NCBI RefSeq assembly: GCF_005771435.1
Contig: NZ_VANI01000009.1
Span: 186,001-250,000 of the forward strand
DNA: 64,000 nucleotides
Direction of reading: 5' to 3'
Origin: Microbulbifer harenosus
GTDB lineage: Bacteria > Pseudomonadota > Gammaproteobacteria > Pseudomonadales > Cellvibrionaceae
The notes beneath the pieces are model-generated. The model ran no database searches and was not told where the DNA came from. It saw only the letters and a program-made list of their open reading frames with translations. The first letter of the stretch is position 1; each line of letters starts with the position of its first letter. This document shows, in pieces, positions 15,004 through 22,945 of the stretch. A program made the translations under genes and the position numbers.

Positions 15004-15695
15004 GCCTGAAAAAACTTTGGACCGCACTGCGCGGCGCGGTCAATGAAGGTGCTGAAGCTGTTGCTGACAGCCAGTCTTTGCGTATTCTGGACCAGGAGCT
15101 GCGCGATGCTAAAACCGAGCTGAAAGCCTGCGACGAAAATCTGACCAAGATCATGGCCAAGCGCAAGCTGGCCGAGAACAAGGCCAAGGCCCTGCAGGCG
15201 GATATCGACAATTACACCAACCACGCCATCGCGGCCAGCGAGAAGGGCGACGATGCCCTGGCCATCGAGTGTGCCGAGCGGGTTGCGGATCTGGAGTCCC
15301 AGCTGGAAATGGAGCAGAGCATTCTGCAGGGCTTCAAATCTTCCGAGGTCACCCTGAAGAGCAACATCTCCAAGGCAAAGGCCAATGTGCGCCGCATGGA
15401 ACAGCAGATCGACCAGATCAAGGCGACTGAGTCTGTGCAGAAAGCCCAGATAGCGGTCTCCTCCCGCCATATGGGTGCCAACAGCAAGGTAAAGACCGCG
15501 CTGGATAGCATGGAGCGTATCAAGGCGAAGCAGCAGCAGCGTGCGGCGGAGCTGGAAGCGGCGGAAGAGCTGGCCACTGAAGAAAGTGGTTCCAGTCTGG
15601 ATGCCAAATTGAAGCAGGCTGGTATTACCCCGGGCGGCCAGGTGAGCGGTAGCGATAAGCTGGCTCAACTGCTGGCCAAGCGCACCCAGGCTTAA
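15000..15695 (+). CDS. yjfJ: PspA/IM30-family protein (YjfJ), 231 aa
   Basis: A PspA/Vipp1-type coiled-coil protein. An N-terminal amphipathic segment (LKKLWTALRGAVNEGAEAVAD) for membrane contact is followed by long helices (about residues 25-185) rich in A, E, K and Q and a low-complexity tail. Members assemble into ESCRT-III-like scaffolds that stabilise the inner membrane under stress. Length and the absence of the canonical PspA start FSR fit the YjfJ branch. ATGA overlap with yjfI implies coupled translation, and the ion-channel gene begins 3 bases after its stop. Confidence 0.92.
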   Translation: MSLKKLWTALRGAVNEGAEAVADSQSLRILDQELRDAKTELKACDENLTKIMAKRKLAENKAKALQADIDNYTNHAIAASEKGDDALAIECAERVADLESQLEMEQSILQGFKSSEVTLKSNISKAKANVRRMEQQIDQIKATESVQKAQIAVSSRHMGANSKVKTALDSMERIKAKQQQRAAELEAAEELATEESGSSLDAKLKQAGITPGGQVSGSDKLAQLLAKRTQA

Positions 15696-15698
15696 AAC

Positions 15699-16772
15699 AT
15701 GGTTCTGTATAAAGTGCGACGCCTTTTGGCGTCGCTTTTTATTAGGGCTTCCGGAACCACGGTCATCCTTGCTGCGGCAGTATATGTACTGAGCAGTTAT
15801 CTGCTGCTTACTTTTGCCGGTGAGGCGGAGATAGTTGCGCCGGAGAATTTCTTCTACTGGCTGGTCGTGACTGCCTCCACCGTTGGCTACGGGGATTTTT
15901 CTCCAAGTACGCCGGTGGGCAAGTTGGCGGTCAGTCTCTGGGTTATTCCTCTGGGCTTGAGCCTATTTGCGATGATTGTCACACGTGTGGGCTTTGGTAT
16001 TTCTGAATTTGTACAGCGGGGCAAGAAAGGTTTACGCAAAATGAACCATCAAAACCATACCGTTATCATCGGCTGGAACGGCACCCGCACATTGCGCCTG
16101 ATCGAACTGTTGCTGTCCAAAACCAACGGCAATGCGTCGGAGATAGTGCTTTGTGTCGAGGCGGAAATTGAAAACCCCATGCCGAAACAGATTGATTTCG
16201 TGCGGGTGGAATCCTTCTCTCACGCAGAAAGCATGCAGCGCGCCAGCCTGGATAAAGCAGCGCGAATCATCATCGACAATCCGCTGGATGATGTGACCCT
16301 GACTACGGCCCTGTTCTGCGACAAAATGAGCCCGAACAGCCACAAAACGGCTTACTTTCAGGACGAAAATGTCGGGGAGTTGCTGCGTGGCCACTGCCCG
16401 AAAATCGAATGTATTCCGTCTGTCGCGGTCGAGCTACTCGCCAAGTCCTCTCTCGATCCCGGTTCTGCGCGTCTGCACCGGCAGTTGCTGGATAGCACCT
16501 ACGGTATGACACAGTACAGTGTGGAATATCGCGGTGAGCAGCCGCTTTCGGTGGGTGCGCTGTTTGATCATTTCAAGCACGGCCTGTCTGCAACCCTGAT
16601 CGGTGTGCGCCGGGCCGGTGAACAGACGATTGCGATTAATCCGGCACTGAACGAGAATGTCGCCGCCGGCGATACCCTCTATTACATCGCCGCGGAGCGT
16701 TTGCCGGAAAAACGCTGTTTCGACGTAAAAATTACCGAAAGGGAAGCGCTCGGGGAATGTTTGACAAGCTGA
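15699..16772 (+). CDS. Two-TM potassium channel with cytoplasmic RCK-like domain, 357 aa
   Basis: Two membrane helices (about residues 18-40 and 70-95) flank a pore loop with the selectivity filter TVGYGDFSP. After a basic linker (QRGKKGLRKMN) a Rossmann-like RCK_N/TrkA_N-type domain begins at HTVIIGWNG (about residue 115), followed by a smaller C-terminal domain. The architecture is that of MthK-like K+ channels, although the ligand motif WNGTR differs from the classical GxGxxG. It sits inside the pspA-containing operon and its end overlaps the DUF2491 gene by 16 bases. Coupling of membrane integrity to K+ flux is a reasonable inference. Confidence 0.9.
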   Translation: MVLYKVRRLLASLFIRASGTTVILAAAVYVLSSYLLLTFAGEAEIVAPENFFYWLVVTASTVGYGDFSPSTPVGKLAVSLWVIPLGLSLFAMIVTRVGFGISEFVQRGKKGLRKMNHQNHTVIIGWNGTRTLRLIELLLSKTNGNASEIVLCVEAEIENPMPKQIDFVRVESFSHAESMQRASLDKAARIIIDNPLDDVTLTTALFCDKMSPNSHKTAYFQDENVGELLRGHCPKIECIPSVAVELLAKSSLDPGSARLHRQLLDSTYGMTQYSVEYRGEQPLSVGALFDHFKHGLSATLIGVRRAGEQTIAINPALNENVAAGDTLYYIAAERLPEKRCFDVKITEREALGECLTS

Positions 16773-17407
16773 TTAATAAATTCAAAAAGCCCGAAGTGAA
16801 GCCGCAAACCCCGGAAATTATGGGGCTGCGGATGGGTGCAAGCTTTGAAGTCGATCCGCTGGCAATCCGCCTGATACTGGAAGAGCTGGCGATTGAGACC
16901 TTCGAACCCACCCAGATCATCAAGGCGGCCGGTGTGGTCGAACTGGATGGTACCTGGGTATACCGTTTCTATACCGATGACGATGCCTGGTTGCAGGTGG
17001 TCGCGGAAGGCGGTCGGCGGGACGAAAACGTGGTAGATGTAAAGCTCTTCCATTTTTACGACACCCGCGATGTATCCACAGAGAGCACCTGGAACAACCT
17101 GCTGAACCGCGAAATTGGCGCTGCCAGCTATATGCTGGATGGTCGCAATTACGAACGCGTATGGACGGCCACCGGGGATTACCACAACCCGGTGCATATG
17201 GTGGAAACCACCTACGACGAAGACGGCAGCCACTCCAGCACAGATCAGTTCACCATGCTGTTTGAGCGTCCGCTGTCGGATCAGCGCACCGAATCCTTAT
17301 TTCTTTCTGCGGAAGAAAAACTGGAGGCTGGGGGTTACCTCAGCCGCTGTCTGGTACTCAGTACCGGCATTTCTCTCACACCTTCACAAATTACAATTCA
17401 CGGATAA
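16757..17407 (+). CDS. yjfK: YjfK-family protein (DUF2491), 216 aa
   Basis: Matches the DUF2491 pattern: MGLRMGASFEVDPLAIRL near residues 21-38, WVYRFYTDDDAWLQV near 68, and a WTATGDYHNPVHM segment near 137. No membrane segment. Function is unknown; the family is confined to yjf-type loci. It overlaps the channel gene by 16 bases and is 15 bases from the DUF350 gene, supporting one polycistronic mRNA. Confidence 0.88.
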   Translation: MFDKLINKFKKPEVKPQTPEIMGLRMGASFEVDPLAIRLILEELAIETFEPTQIIKAAGVVELDGTWVYRFYTDDDAWLQVVAEGGRRDENVVDVKLFHFYDTRDVSTESTWNNLLNREIGAASYMLDGRNYERVWTATGDYHNPVHMVETTYDEDGSHSSTDQFTMLFERPLSDQRTESLFLSAEEKLEAGGYLSRCLVLSTGISLTPSQITIHG

Positions 17408-17422
17408 CAAGGAGTAGTACCC

Positions 17423-17839
17423 ATGGAGCAGTCTTACGATTTATTGGCTGGCATCCTGCATTTTGCCGCTTATTTCGGCCTGTCGCTGGTGTTGTTGATC
17501 GCATTCAAATTTTTGTATGCACTGGTCACACCCCATGATGAATGGAAATTGATCCGTGAAGACAAAAATACGGCAGCGGCCATTGGCTTTGGTGGTGCCG
17601 TGCTGGGTTTTGCGATTGCCCTTGGGGGTGCCGCGAGCAATTCCGTCTCCCTGCTGGACTTTGCTACCTGGGCGCTGATCGCTCTGGTTGCGCAGTTGCT
17701 GGCGTTCGCCATTATTCGTTTCCTGTTTATGCCGCGCATCGTGTCCCGTATTGAAGAGGGCGAGATCAGCGCGGGCGTCATGCTGGCTGCGACCACCATT
17801 GCGGTAGGCGTACTGAACGCTGCCTGCATGTCCTACTGA
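17423..17839 (+). CDS. yjfL: DUF350 membrane protein (YjfL), 138 aa
   Basis: Four predicted transmembrane helices (about residues 10-30, 50-70, 78-98 and 112-135) with the DUF350 features DKNTAAAIGFGGAVLGFAIAL and a conserved charged pair between helices. DUF350 proteins are small inner-membrane proteins of unknown activity that form duplicated four-helix units. A GGAG ribosome binding site precedes the ATG. It belongs to the same unit as the flanking DUF2491 and DUF1190 genes. Confidence 0.9.
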   Translation: MEQSYDLLAGILHFAAYFGLSLVLLIAFKFLYALVTPHDEWKLIREDKNTAAAIGFGGAVLGFAIALGGAASNSVSLLDFATWALIALVAQLLAFAIIRFLFMPRIVSRIEEGEISAGVMLAATTIAVGVLNAACMSY

Positions 17840-17853
17840 ACGGAGGCCGTGCA

Positions 17854-18456
17854 ATGAAATCATTGAAACGTACAGCGGCGATCAACCTCGACCGGATGCG
17901 CAAAAATCCGGGCCGCAATTTTGTGCTGCGTCCCATCGCCCTTGGCATCGTGGCGGCGCTGATGGGCTGTAGTTCCAAGGAGGAAGTAAAAGTTGTCGCC
18001 TCTGTAGCGGACTGTGTCGACCAGACCGAGCTCGATCAGGCCCAGTGCGAGGCCGCGTATCAGCAGGCCCTGCAGGAAGCCGAGCGCACCGGCCCGAAAT
18101 ACGATTCGCGCCAGTTGTGTGAGGCGGAGTTTGGCAATTGCCGCCAGTCCGGCAGCTTTTTCCTGCCGCTGATGACCGGTTTTATGGTCGGACAGATGCT
18201 GGATGGGCGCGACCGCCGTCAATACTACAATCCGGTTTATCGTTACACCAATCCTTACTCCGGGCATTACGACCGATTGATGACCTCCGACGGCAGCGTA
18301 ATCGGCCGTTCCGGCAAGGTGAACTACACGGTTCCATCCACGGCGACCAAGCCCAAACCCACGGTGACCAAAACTGTGTCCCGCGGTGGCTTTGGTTCCG
18401 TTGCGTCCGCCAAGTCCAGCTGGGGTGGCGGCCGTTCCGGGGGTTGGGGAGGCTAA
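17854..18456 (+). CDS. yjfM: DUF1190 lipoprotein (YjfM/YgiB family), 200 aa
   Basis: N-terminal basic stretch (KRTAAINLDRMRKNP), a hydrophobic segment and a lipobox-like LMGCSS near residue 38 suggest an exported lipoprotein. The mature part has the paired-cysteine pattern of DUF1190 (DCVDQTELDQAQCEAAY, then QLCEAEFGNC) and a C-terminal low-complexity tail rich in G, S and W. In E. coli the relatives YjfM and YgiB always precede a glutathionylspermidine-synthase-like gene, as here. Confidence 0.88.
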   Translation: MKSLKRTAAINLDRMRKNPGRNFVLRPIALGIVAALMGCSSKEEVKVVASVADCVDQTELDQAQCEAAYQQALQEAERTGPKYDSRQLCEAEFGNCRQSGSFFLPLMTGFMVGQMLDGRDRRQYYNPVYRYTNPYSGHYDRLMTSDGSVIGRSGKVNYTVPSTATKPKPTVTKTVSRGGFGSVASAKSSWGGGRSGGWGG

Positions 18457-18459
18457 GCT

Positions 18460-19647
18460 TTGCTGCGTATGCCCATCAACCCGCGCCCGGACTGGAAGGA
18501 AAGGGCGCGGGAGTTCGGCTTCGGCTTTCATACCATGTACGGCGAGCCTTACTGGGATGAAAGTGCCTATTATCAGTTCACCCTCGAGCAGATAGAGCGG
18601 GATCTGGAAGATCCCAGTGAAGAAATTCATCGGATGTGCCTGGAGGTCGTGGCCCGCGTGATAGCGGACGACGAACTCATGCGTCGCTTCTGTATCCCCG
18701 AGCGCCACTGGGATTTTGTGCGCAACTCCTGGGAGAGCGGCGATCCCAGCCTCTATTCCCGGTTGGACTTTGCCTATACCGGCAAGGGCCCGGCAAAGCT
18801 TTACGAGAACAACGCCGATACACCCACCAGCCTGTTTGAAACTGGCTTCTGGCAGTGGTTGTGGTTGCAGGACAATGTCGACCGGGGAGCCTTGCCTCGT
18901 CAGGCCGATCAGTTCAACAGCCTGCAGGAAAAGCTCGTCAATCGCTTTCGCGATCTGCAGTTTCTGACCCCCGGCCGGGCGCTGCACTTTGCCTGCTGCA
19001 AAGGTACCGAGGAAGATCGCGGTACCGTGCAGTATTTGCAGGACTGTGCGCGGGAAGCGGGCATCGAAGAGCACTTTGTCTTTATTGAAGATATCGGCCG
19101 CGATACGGAAGGGCGCTTCACGGATTTGCAGGATCAGGTGATCAGCTGGATGTTCAAGCTCTACCCCTGGGAGTTTATGTTCCGGGAAGAGTTCGGCGAT
19201 TACCTGGGTGGCAACAATATCCGCTGGCTGGAGCCGCCGTGGAAGGCCATTCTCTCCAACAAGGCCCTGTTGCCCATGTTGTGGCGCATGTTTCCGGGGC
19301 ACCCCAACTTGTTGCCGGCATTCTTTGAAGACGAGCTGGATCAGGCGGCGGAATTTGACGAATTGGTGAAAAAGCCGATTTTCTCCCGGGAGGGGGCCAA
19401 TATTTCCATCGTCAAATCCGCGTCTTCCGATCGGGCCGGCCACAAGACAGAGGTTTTATCAGATGGGCCTTACGGAGAGGAGGGCTATATCTATCAGGCC
19501 ATGTACCCCTTGCCAAAATTCGGCAAGAACTACACCTTGATAGGTAGCTGGCTGATCGACGACGAGGCCGCCGGTATTTCCATTCGCGAAGACAGCGGCC
19601 TGATCACACTGGACTCCAGCCGTTATCTGCCACACATCATTCTCTGA
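18460..19647 (+). CDS. yjfC: Glutathionylspermidine-synthase-like ATP-grasp protein (YjfC/YgiC family), 395 aa
   Basis: Matches the C-terminal synthetase domain of Gss: [15 protein letters not shown] near residue 20 (YgiC has [12 protein letters not shown]), [15 protein letters not shown] near 110, [10 protein letters not shown] near 182, and EGANISIV and [10 protein letters not shown] near 310-345. The amidase domain of full Gss is absent. ATP-grasp ligases of this type form amide bonds; the substrate of the YjfC branch is not known. The TTG start at 18460 is preferred because GGGGAGG lies 7 bases upstream; an ATG at 18469 would be 16 bases away. Last gene of the operon; 20 bases separate its stop from the convergent truC stop. 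Confidence 0.9.
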   Translation: MLRMPINPRPDWKERAREFGFGFHTMYGEPYWDESAYYQFTLEQIERDLEDPSEEIHRMCLEVVARVIADDELMRRFCIPERHWDFVRNSWESGDPSLYSRLDFAYTGKGPAKLYENNADTPTSLFETGFWQWLWLQDNVDRGALPRQADQFNSLQEKLVNRFRDLQFLTPGRALHFACCKGTEEDRGTVQYLQDCAREAGIEEHFVFIEDIGRDTEGRFTDLQDQVISWMFKLYPWEFMFREEFGDYLGGNNIRWLEPPWKAILSNKALLPMLWRMFPGHPNLLPAFFEDELDQAAEFDELVKKPIFSREGANISIVKSASSDRAGHKTEVLSDGPYGEEGYIYQAMYPLPKFGKNYTLIGSWLIDDEAAGISIREDSGLITLDSSRYLPHIIL

Positions 19648-19667
19648 TTTCCACTCGATACCCCGGA

Positions 19668-20390
19668 CTATTGAATATCCCAGTCCAGGATTTCAGCCAA
19701 TGAACGGAAGCACCCCTGTAGCGGTGCTTCCAGCTTCAGTCGTTCATTGCTGACAGGGTGAACCAGCTCCAGCCGGTGCGCGTGCAGCAGCAATCGCCCG
19801 CAGCCGAAATGCTCCGAAAAGAAGCGGTTATGCACCGATTTCCCGTATTTGGGGCAGCCAATCAGTGGGTGCTGGATGTGCTTGAAGTGACGGCGTATCT
19901 GGTGGCGACGCCCGGTTTTCAGCTGTACTTCCACCAGGGAGTAGCGACTGCTGGGGTAGCGGTCTACGGCAATCGGAATTTCAACCGTATTGAGCCTGCG
20001 GAATAGTGTGACGGCATCCTGGCGAGGCAGTTCGCTTTTGGGGCGCTTACGCTGGTGTTTAAAGTCCGCCACCGGAGGCAGTGGGTGGTCGATAACACCC
20101 TGTTCGGGACAGTAGCCGCGGCACACCGCCAGATACTGTTTAACCGACGTGTCGCTGTCGAGCTGCGCCTGCAATCGCGCCGCTACATCACTGCTTTTTG
20201 CAAACACGATGACGCCGGAGGTGGGCTTGTCCAGCCGGTGCACCGGGTATAGATGGCAGCCGGTCAGGTCTCGCAGGGTCTGCAGCAGGAGGCGGGTTTC
20301 GTGGCGGTCGATATCGGAGCGGTGCACCAGCCAGCCCTCGGGCTTATAAGCGGCGACAAGGTACTCGTCTTCGAAAATCAGCTTCGGCAT
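19668..20390 (-). CDS. truC: tRNA pseudouridine(65) synthase TruC, 240 aa
   Basis: RluA-family enzyme that makes pseudouridine 65 in tRNAs. The catalytic motif HRLDKPTSGVIVFAK (about residues 50-64, with the active-site Asp) and the C-terminal KTGRRHQIRRHFKHI stretch are present, and the protein is compact with no S4 domain, as in E. coli TruC (260 aa). The ATG at 20388-20390 (MPKLIFEDEYLVA) is chosen; upstream codons belong to intergenic and ychJ sequence. It follows ychJ by 19 bases on the same strand, the usual neighbourhood of these two genes being an operon. Confidence 0.93.
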   Translation of the reverse strand: MPKLIFEDEYLVAAYKPEGWLVHRSDIDRHETRLLLQTLRDLTGCHLYPVHRLDKPTSGVIVFAKSSDVAARLQAQLDSDTSVKQYLAVCRGYCPEQGVIDHPLPPVADFKHQRKRPKSELPRQDAVTLFRRLNTVEIPIAVDRYPSSRYSLVEVQLKTGRRHQIRRHFKHIQHPLIGCPKYGKSVHNRFFSEHFGCGRLLLHAHRLELVHPVSNERLKLEAPLQGCFRSLAEILDWDIQ

Positions 20391-20409
20391 GTCCCCCGGA
20401 GCTGCGAAC

Positions 20410-20793
20410 TCAGGGCCAGTCACTGAGCGGCTCCACATAGACCCAGCGCTTCTTGTATAGCTTGAATAGGGAGATTTCGTGCAGAGCGGATTCGCCACTA
20501 CCGTCGCCATTGCGGAACCAGGCTGTAAACTCGACCACGGATTTCTTCAGCCCCTGTTTGCTCTTGACGACTTCCAGCCGGCACCAGTCGGTGTTGAGGT
20601 CGTCTGCGCTCAGGTCCGGGCAGGTGTCCGGGTGCCAGCTTTTGCGTAAGTACGGCAGATTGCCGGTCACATAGGCGGAGAAGCGGCTGCGCATCAGTGC
20701 TTCCGCCGTATTGGGATAGGCCTGACCGGAGAGATATAGGCCGCAGCAGTGGGCGAAAGGTTTACCGGAGCAGCAGTGGCAGAGTTGGGACAT
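20410..20793 (-). CDS. ychJ: YchJ-family SEC-C motif protein, 127 aa
   Basis: N-terminal zinc-binding SEC-C motif (CHCCSGKPFAHCC) followed by the YchJ domain: ALMRSRFSAYVTGN near residue 32, YLRKSWHP near 48, and VEFTAWFRNG near 85. The family is an NTF2-like fold of unknown function. The ATG at 20791-20793 is used, giving MSQLCHCC; the much longer upstream frame has no start signal or coding character. It is the first gene of the ychJ-truC unit. Confidence 0.9.
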   Translation of the reverse strand: MSQLCHCCSGKPFAHCCGLYLSGQAYPNTAEALMRSRFSAYVTGNLPYLRKSWHPDTCPDLSADDLNTDWCRLEVVKSKQGLKKSVVEFTAWFRNGDGSGESALHEISLFKLYKKRWVYVEPLSDWP

Positions 20794-20970
20794 AGAGTTG
20801 GGGCATAGCGTTGAGACATGAGTGATCTGTGGAATGATCGGCGGAATATAGGAACTTGCGCGCATGATAACAGCGGCGCGTGAGACTGGCAGGTCAATTA
20901 TGGGAGGGAAGGGCGCGCCACAGCTGCTAGGCTTAAGAATGTGGTAAACGACTGCGCGGGTATCGTCTAT

Positions 20971-21309
20971 ATGAAATGTTGGCCCCTCTGCTCCGGATCG
21001 TTCCAGGTTTACGCAGCGGCCGGTGCCGTGATCGGCTGCGTGATGTCGGGTGCGGCAGTTTCCCAGACGGTGGAAAGCGGCCAGCAGCAGCGGGGAGGCC
21101 AGAGCCCGAGCCTGGCCTTCTGCCAGGAGCGGTTCTTCAAACAGGACGACGGACTGCTGCGCTGCAACTGGGCGGTGAACTTCAATTTTGCCTGCTTTAT
21201 TTCCTACCCGTCCAACAAAGTGGTTCAGGCGGGGGCGCTGCTCTCTGAGCCGGAAGTGGTGGGCGAATGCGATAACGGCGAACGCATTATCAAAATCCTG
21301 CATTACTGA
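20971..21309 (+). CDS. Secreted hypothetical protein, 112 aa
   Basis: Begins MKCWPLC with a hydrophobic segment (VYAAAGAVIGCVMSGAAVSQ) that looks like a signal peptide cut near residue 34. The mature part has five cysteines (one each in CQERFF, RCNWA, ACFISY and GECDNG, plus one near the leader), suggesting disulphides in the periplasm. I do not recognise a family. The start at 20971 is preferred over one 30 bases upstream because it makes the leader canonical. It is divergent from ychJ-truC and separated from the amidohydrolase genes by 175 bases in which I see no feature. Confidence 0.55.
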   Translation: MKCWPLCSGSFQVYAAAGAVIGCVMSGAAVSQTVESGQQQRGGQSPSLAFCQERFFKQDDGLLRCNWAVNFNFACFISYPSNKVVQAGALLSEPEVVGECDNGERIIKILHY

Positions 21310-21484
21310 CCTTCGAACTCGCCGGCTATCCGCAGGCTTCTCCGCCTGCGCTTCCCAATATCTGTTGAGTCAGAATTTACGTTGCCAATTGATGCATGCG
21401 GCAACTGGCGCATTCCCGAATTGCTGCTAGCATGGCGAAGTTTTCACCATGGTTTCCTGATAATAGCAAGACATAGGAGGGGGA

Positions 21485-22945
21485 ATGCGGTTCACTCTGA
21501 ACTCGAATATCGCCGCGCGGCATTTGTCGACTGTGGTGTGCGGTGCGCTGCTGGTAACGGCACTGGTGTCCTGCGGTGGTGGCAAGGCGGAAAAACATGA
21601 GGGGCCGGACTTTTCCCGTCAGGGCGCTTTTCCTTCCAGCTATAAGGCAGACGAGGCTGCGCCGGTGCTGATCCGCGGTGCGACACTCCTGACCGGCACC
21701 GGTGAGCAGATGGTCAACGCCGATATCCTGTTGAAAGATGGCAAGATCGCGGCCATCGGCGAGGGGTTGAAGGCCCCGAAAAAAGGCATGGTAGTTGAGG
21801 GCGCCGGCAAGTGGGTGACCCCGGGGATTATCGACGTGCACTCCCACCTCGGGAATTATCCCGCACCCTCTATTGAATCCTCCCAGGATGGCAACGAGAT
21901 GACCGCGCCCAACACGGCGCAGGTGTGGGCGGAGCACTCGGTCTGGACCCAGGATCCCCAGTTCGCACTGGCGCTCGCCGGCGGCGTGACCACCCTGCAG
22001 ATCCTTCCCGGTTCCGCCAACCTGTTTGGTGGCCGCGGCGTGACCCTGAAAAACGTTCCCGGGCGCAGCGTGCAGGATATGAAATTCCCCGGTGCGCCCT
22101 ATGGTCTGAAAATGGCCTGCGGGGAGAATCCCAAGCGGGTGTACGGTGGCAAGGGAACCCTTCCATCCACGCGTATGGGCAATGTGGCGGGTTATCGTCA
22201 GGCCTGGATCGACGCGGCGGCCTACCGCGACAAGTGGGACGACTACGAAAAAAATGGCGGTGAAGAACCGGAGCGTGACTTGCAGCTGGAAACCCTTGCC
22301 GGCGTTTTGAATGGCGAAATCCTGGTGCACAACCACTGCTACCGCGGTGAGGAAATGGCCATCATGATGGACGTGGCTAAGGAATTCGGATTCCAGATTA
22401 CCGCGTTCCACCACGCAGTGGAGGCCTATAAAGTGGCGGACCTGCTGGCGGAGAACAATGTCTGCGCCGCGGTGTGGGCCGACTGGTGGGGCTTCAAGCA
22501 CGAGGCCTTCGACATGACCGAGGCCAATCTCGCCATTATTGACCAGGCCAAGGCCTGCGGCATGATCCACTCGGATTCCGAAATCGGTATCCAGCACCTG
22601 AACGAGGAAACCGCCAAGGCCATGGTGGCTGGTCAGCGCGCCGGTTTTGCGATCGAACCACGTCATGCAGTGGCGTGGATGACTCTCAACCCGGCCAAGG
22701 CGCTGGGCATCGACGACGTTACCGGCAGCCTGGAAAAGGGCAAGATGGCGGACCTGGTAGTGTGGTCCCGCAATCCGTTCAGCGTGTACGCCAAGGCGGA
22801 AAAGGTATTTATTGACGGCAACCTGATGTACGACCGCAGCAATCCCGAGCGTCAGCCCCACAGTGACTTTGAGCTGGGCATTATGGATGCGGAAGGTGTG
22901 CGACTGTCCGGCAGCGATGTGGAAACCCAGGGAGGTGCACAATGA
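21485..22945 (+). CDS. Amidohydrolase-family lipoprotein, 486 aa
   Basis: A lipobox (LVSCGG near residue 31) marks a membrane-anchored periplasmic protein. The amidohydrolase core has VTPGIIDVHSHLGNY near residue 117 with the HxH metal pair, VHNHCYRGEEMAIMM near 280, ITAFHHAVEAYKVA near 306, IHSDSEIG near 360 (metal Asp) and a C-terminal ADLVVWSRNPFSVYAK. Relatives are annotated as imidazolonepropionase-like or Xaa-Pro dipeptidase-like hydrolases; the substrate is not predictable. ATGA overlap couples it to a second amidohydrolase-fold protein. Confidence 0.88.
   Translation: MRFTLNSNIAARHLSTVVCGALLVTALVSCGGGKAEKHEGPDFSRQGAFPSSYKADEAAPVLIRGATLLTGTGEQMVNADILLKDGKIAAIGEGLKAPKKGMVVEGAGKWVTPGIIDVHSHLGNYPAPSIESSQDGNEMTAPNTAQVWAEHSVWTQDPQFALALAGGVTTLQILPGSANLFGGRGVTLKNVPGRSVQDMKFPGAPYGLKMACGENPKRVYGGKGTLPSTRMGNVAGYRQAWIDAAAYRDKWDDYEKNGGEEPERDLQLETLAGVLNGEILVHNHCYRGEEMAIMMDVAKEFGFQITAFHHAVEAYKVADLLAENNVCAAVWADWWGFKHEAFDMTEANLAIIDQAKACGMIHSDSEIGIQHLNEETAKAMVAGQRAGFAIEPRHAVAWMTLNPAKALGIDDVTGSLEKGKMADLVVWSRNPFSVYAKAEKVFIDGNLMYDRSNPERQPHSDFELGIMDAEGVRLSGSDVETQGGAQ

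Noticed and set aside
17860-19443. 527-aa frame antisense to the DUF1190 and ATP-grasp genes
   Set aside because: Shadow frame; both genes on the other strand match known families end to end.
21377-22942. 521-aa frame antisense to the amidohydrolase gene
   Set aside because: Shadow frame without start signal; the opposite strand encodes the lipoprotein enzyme.
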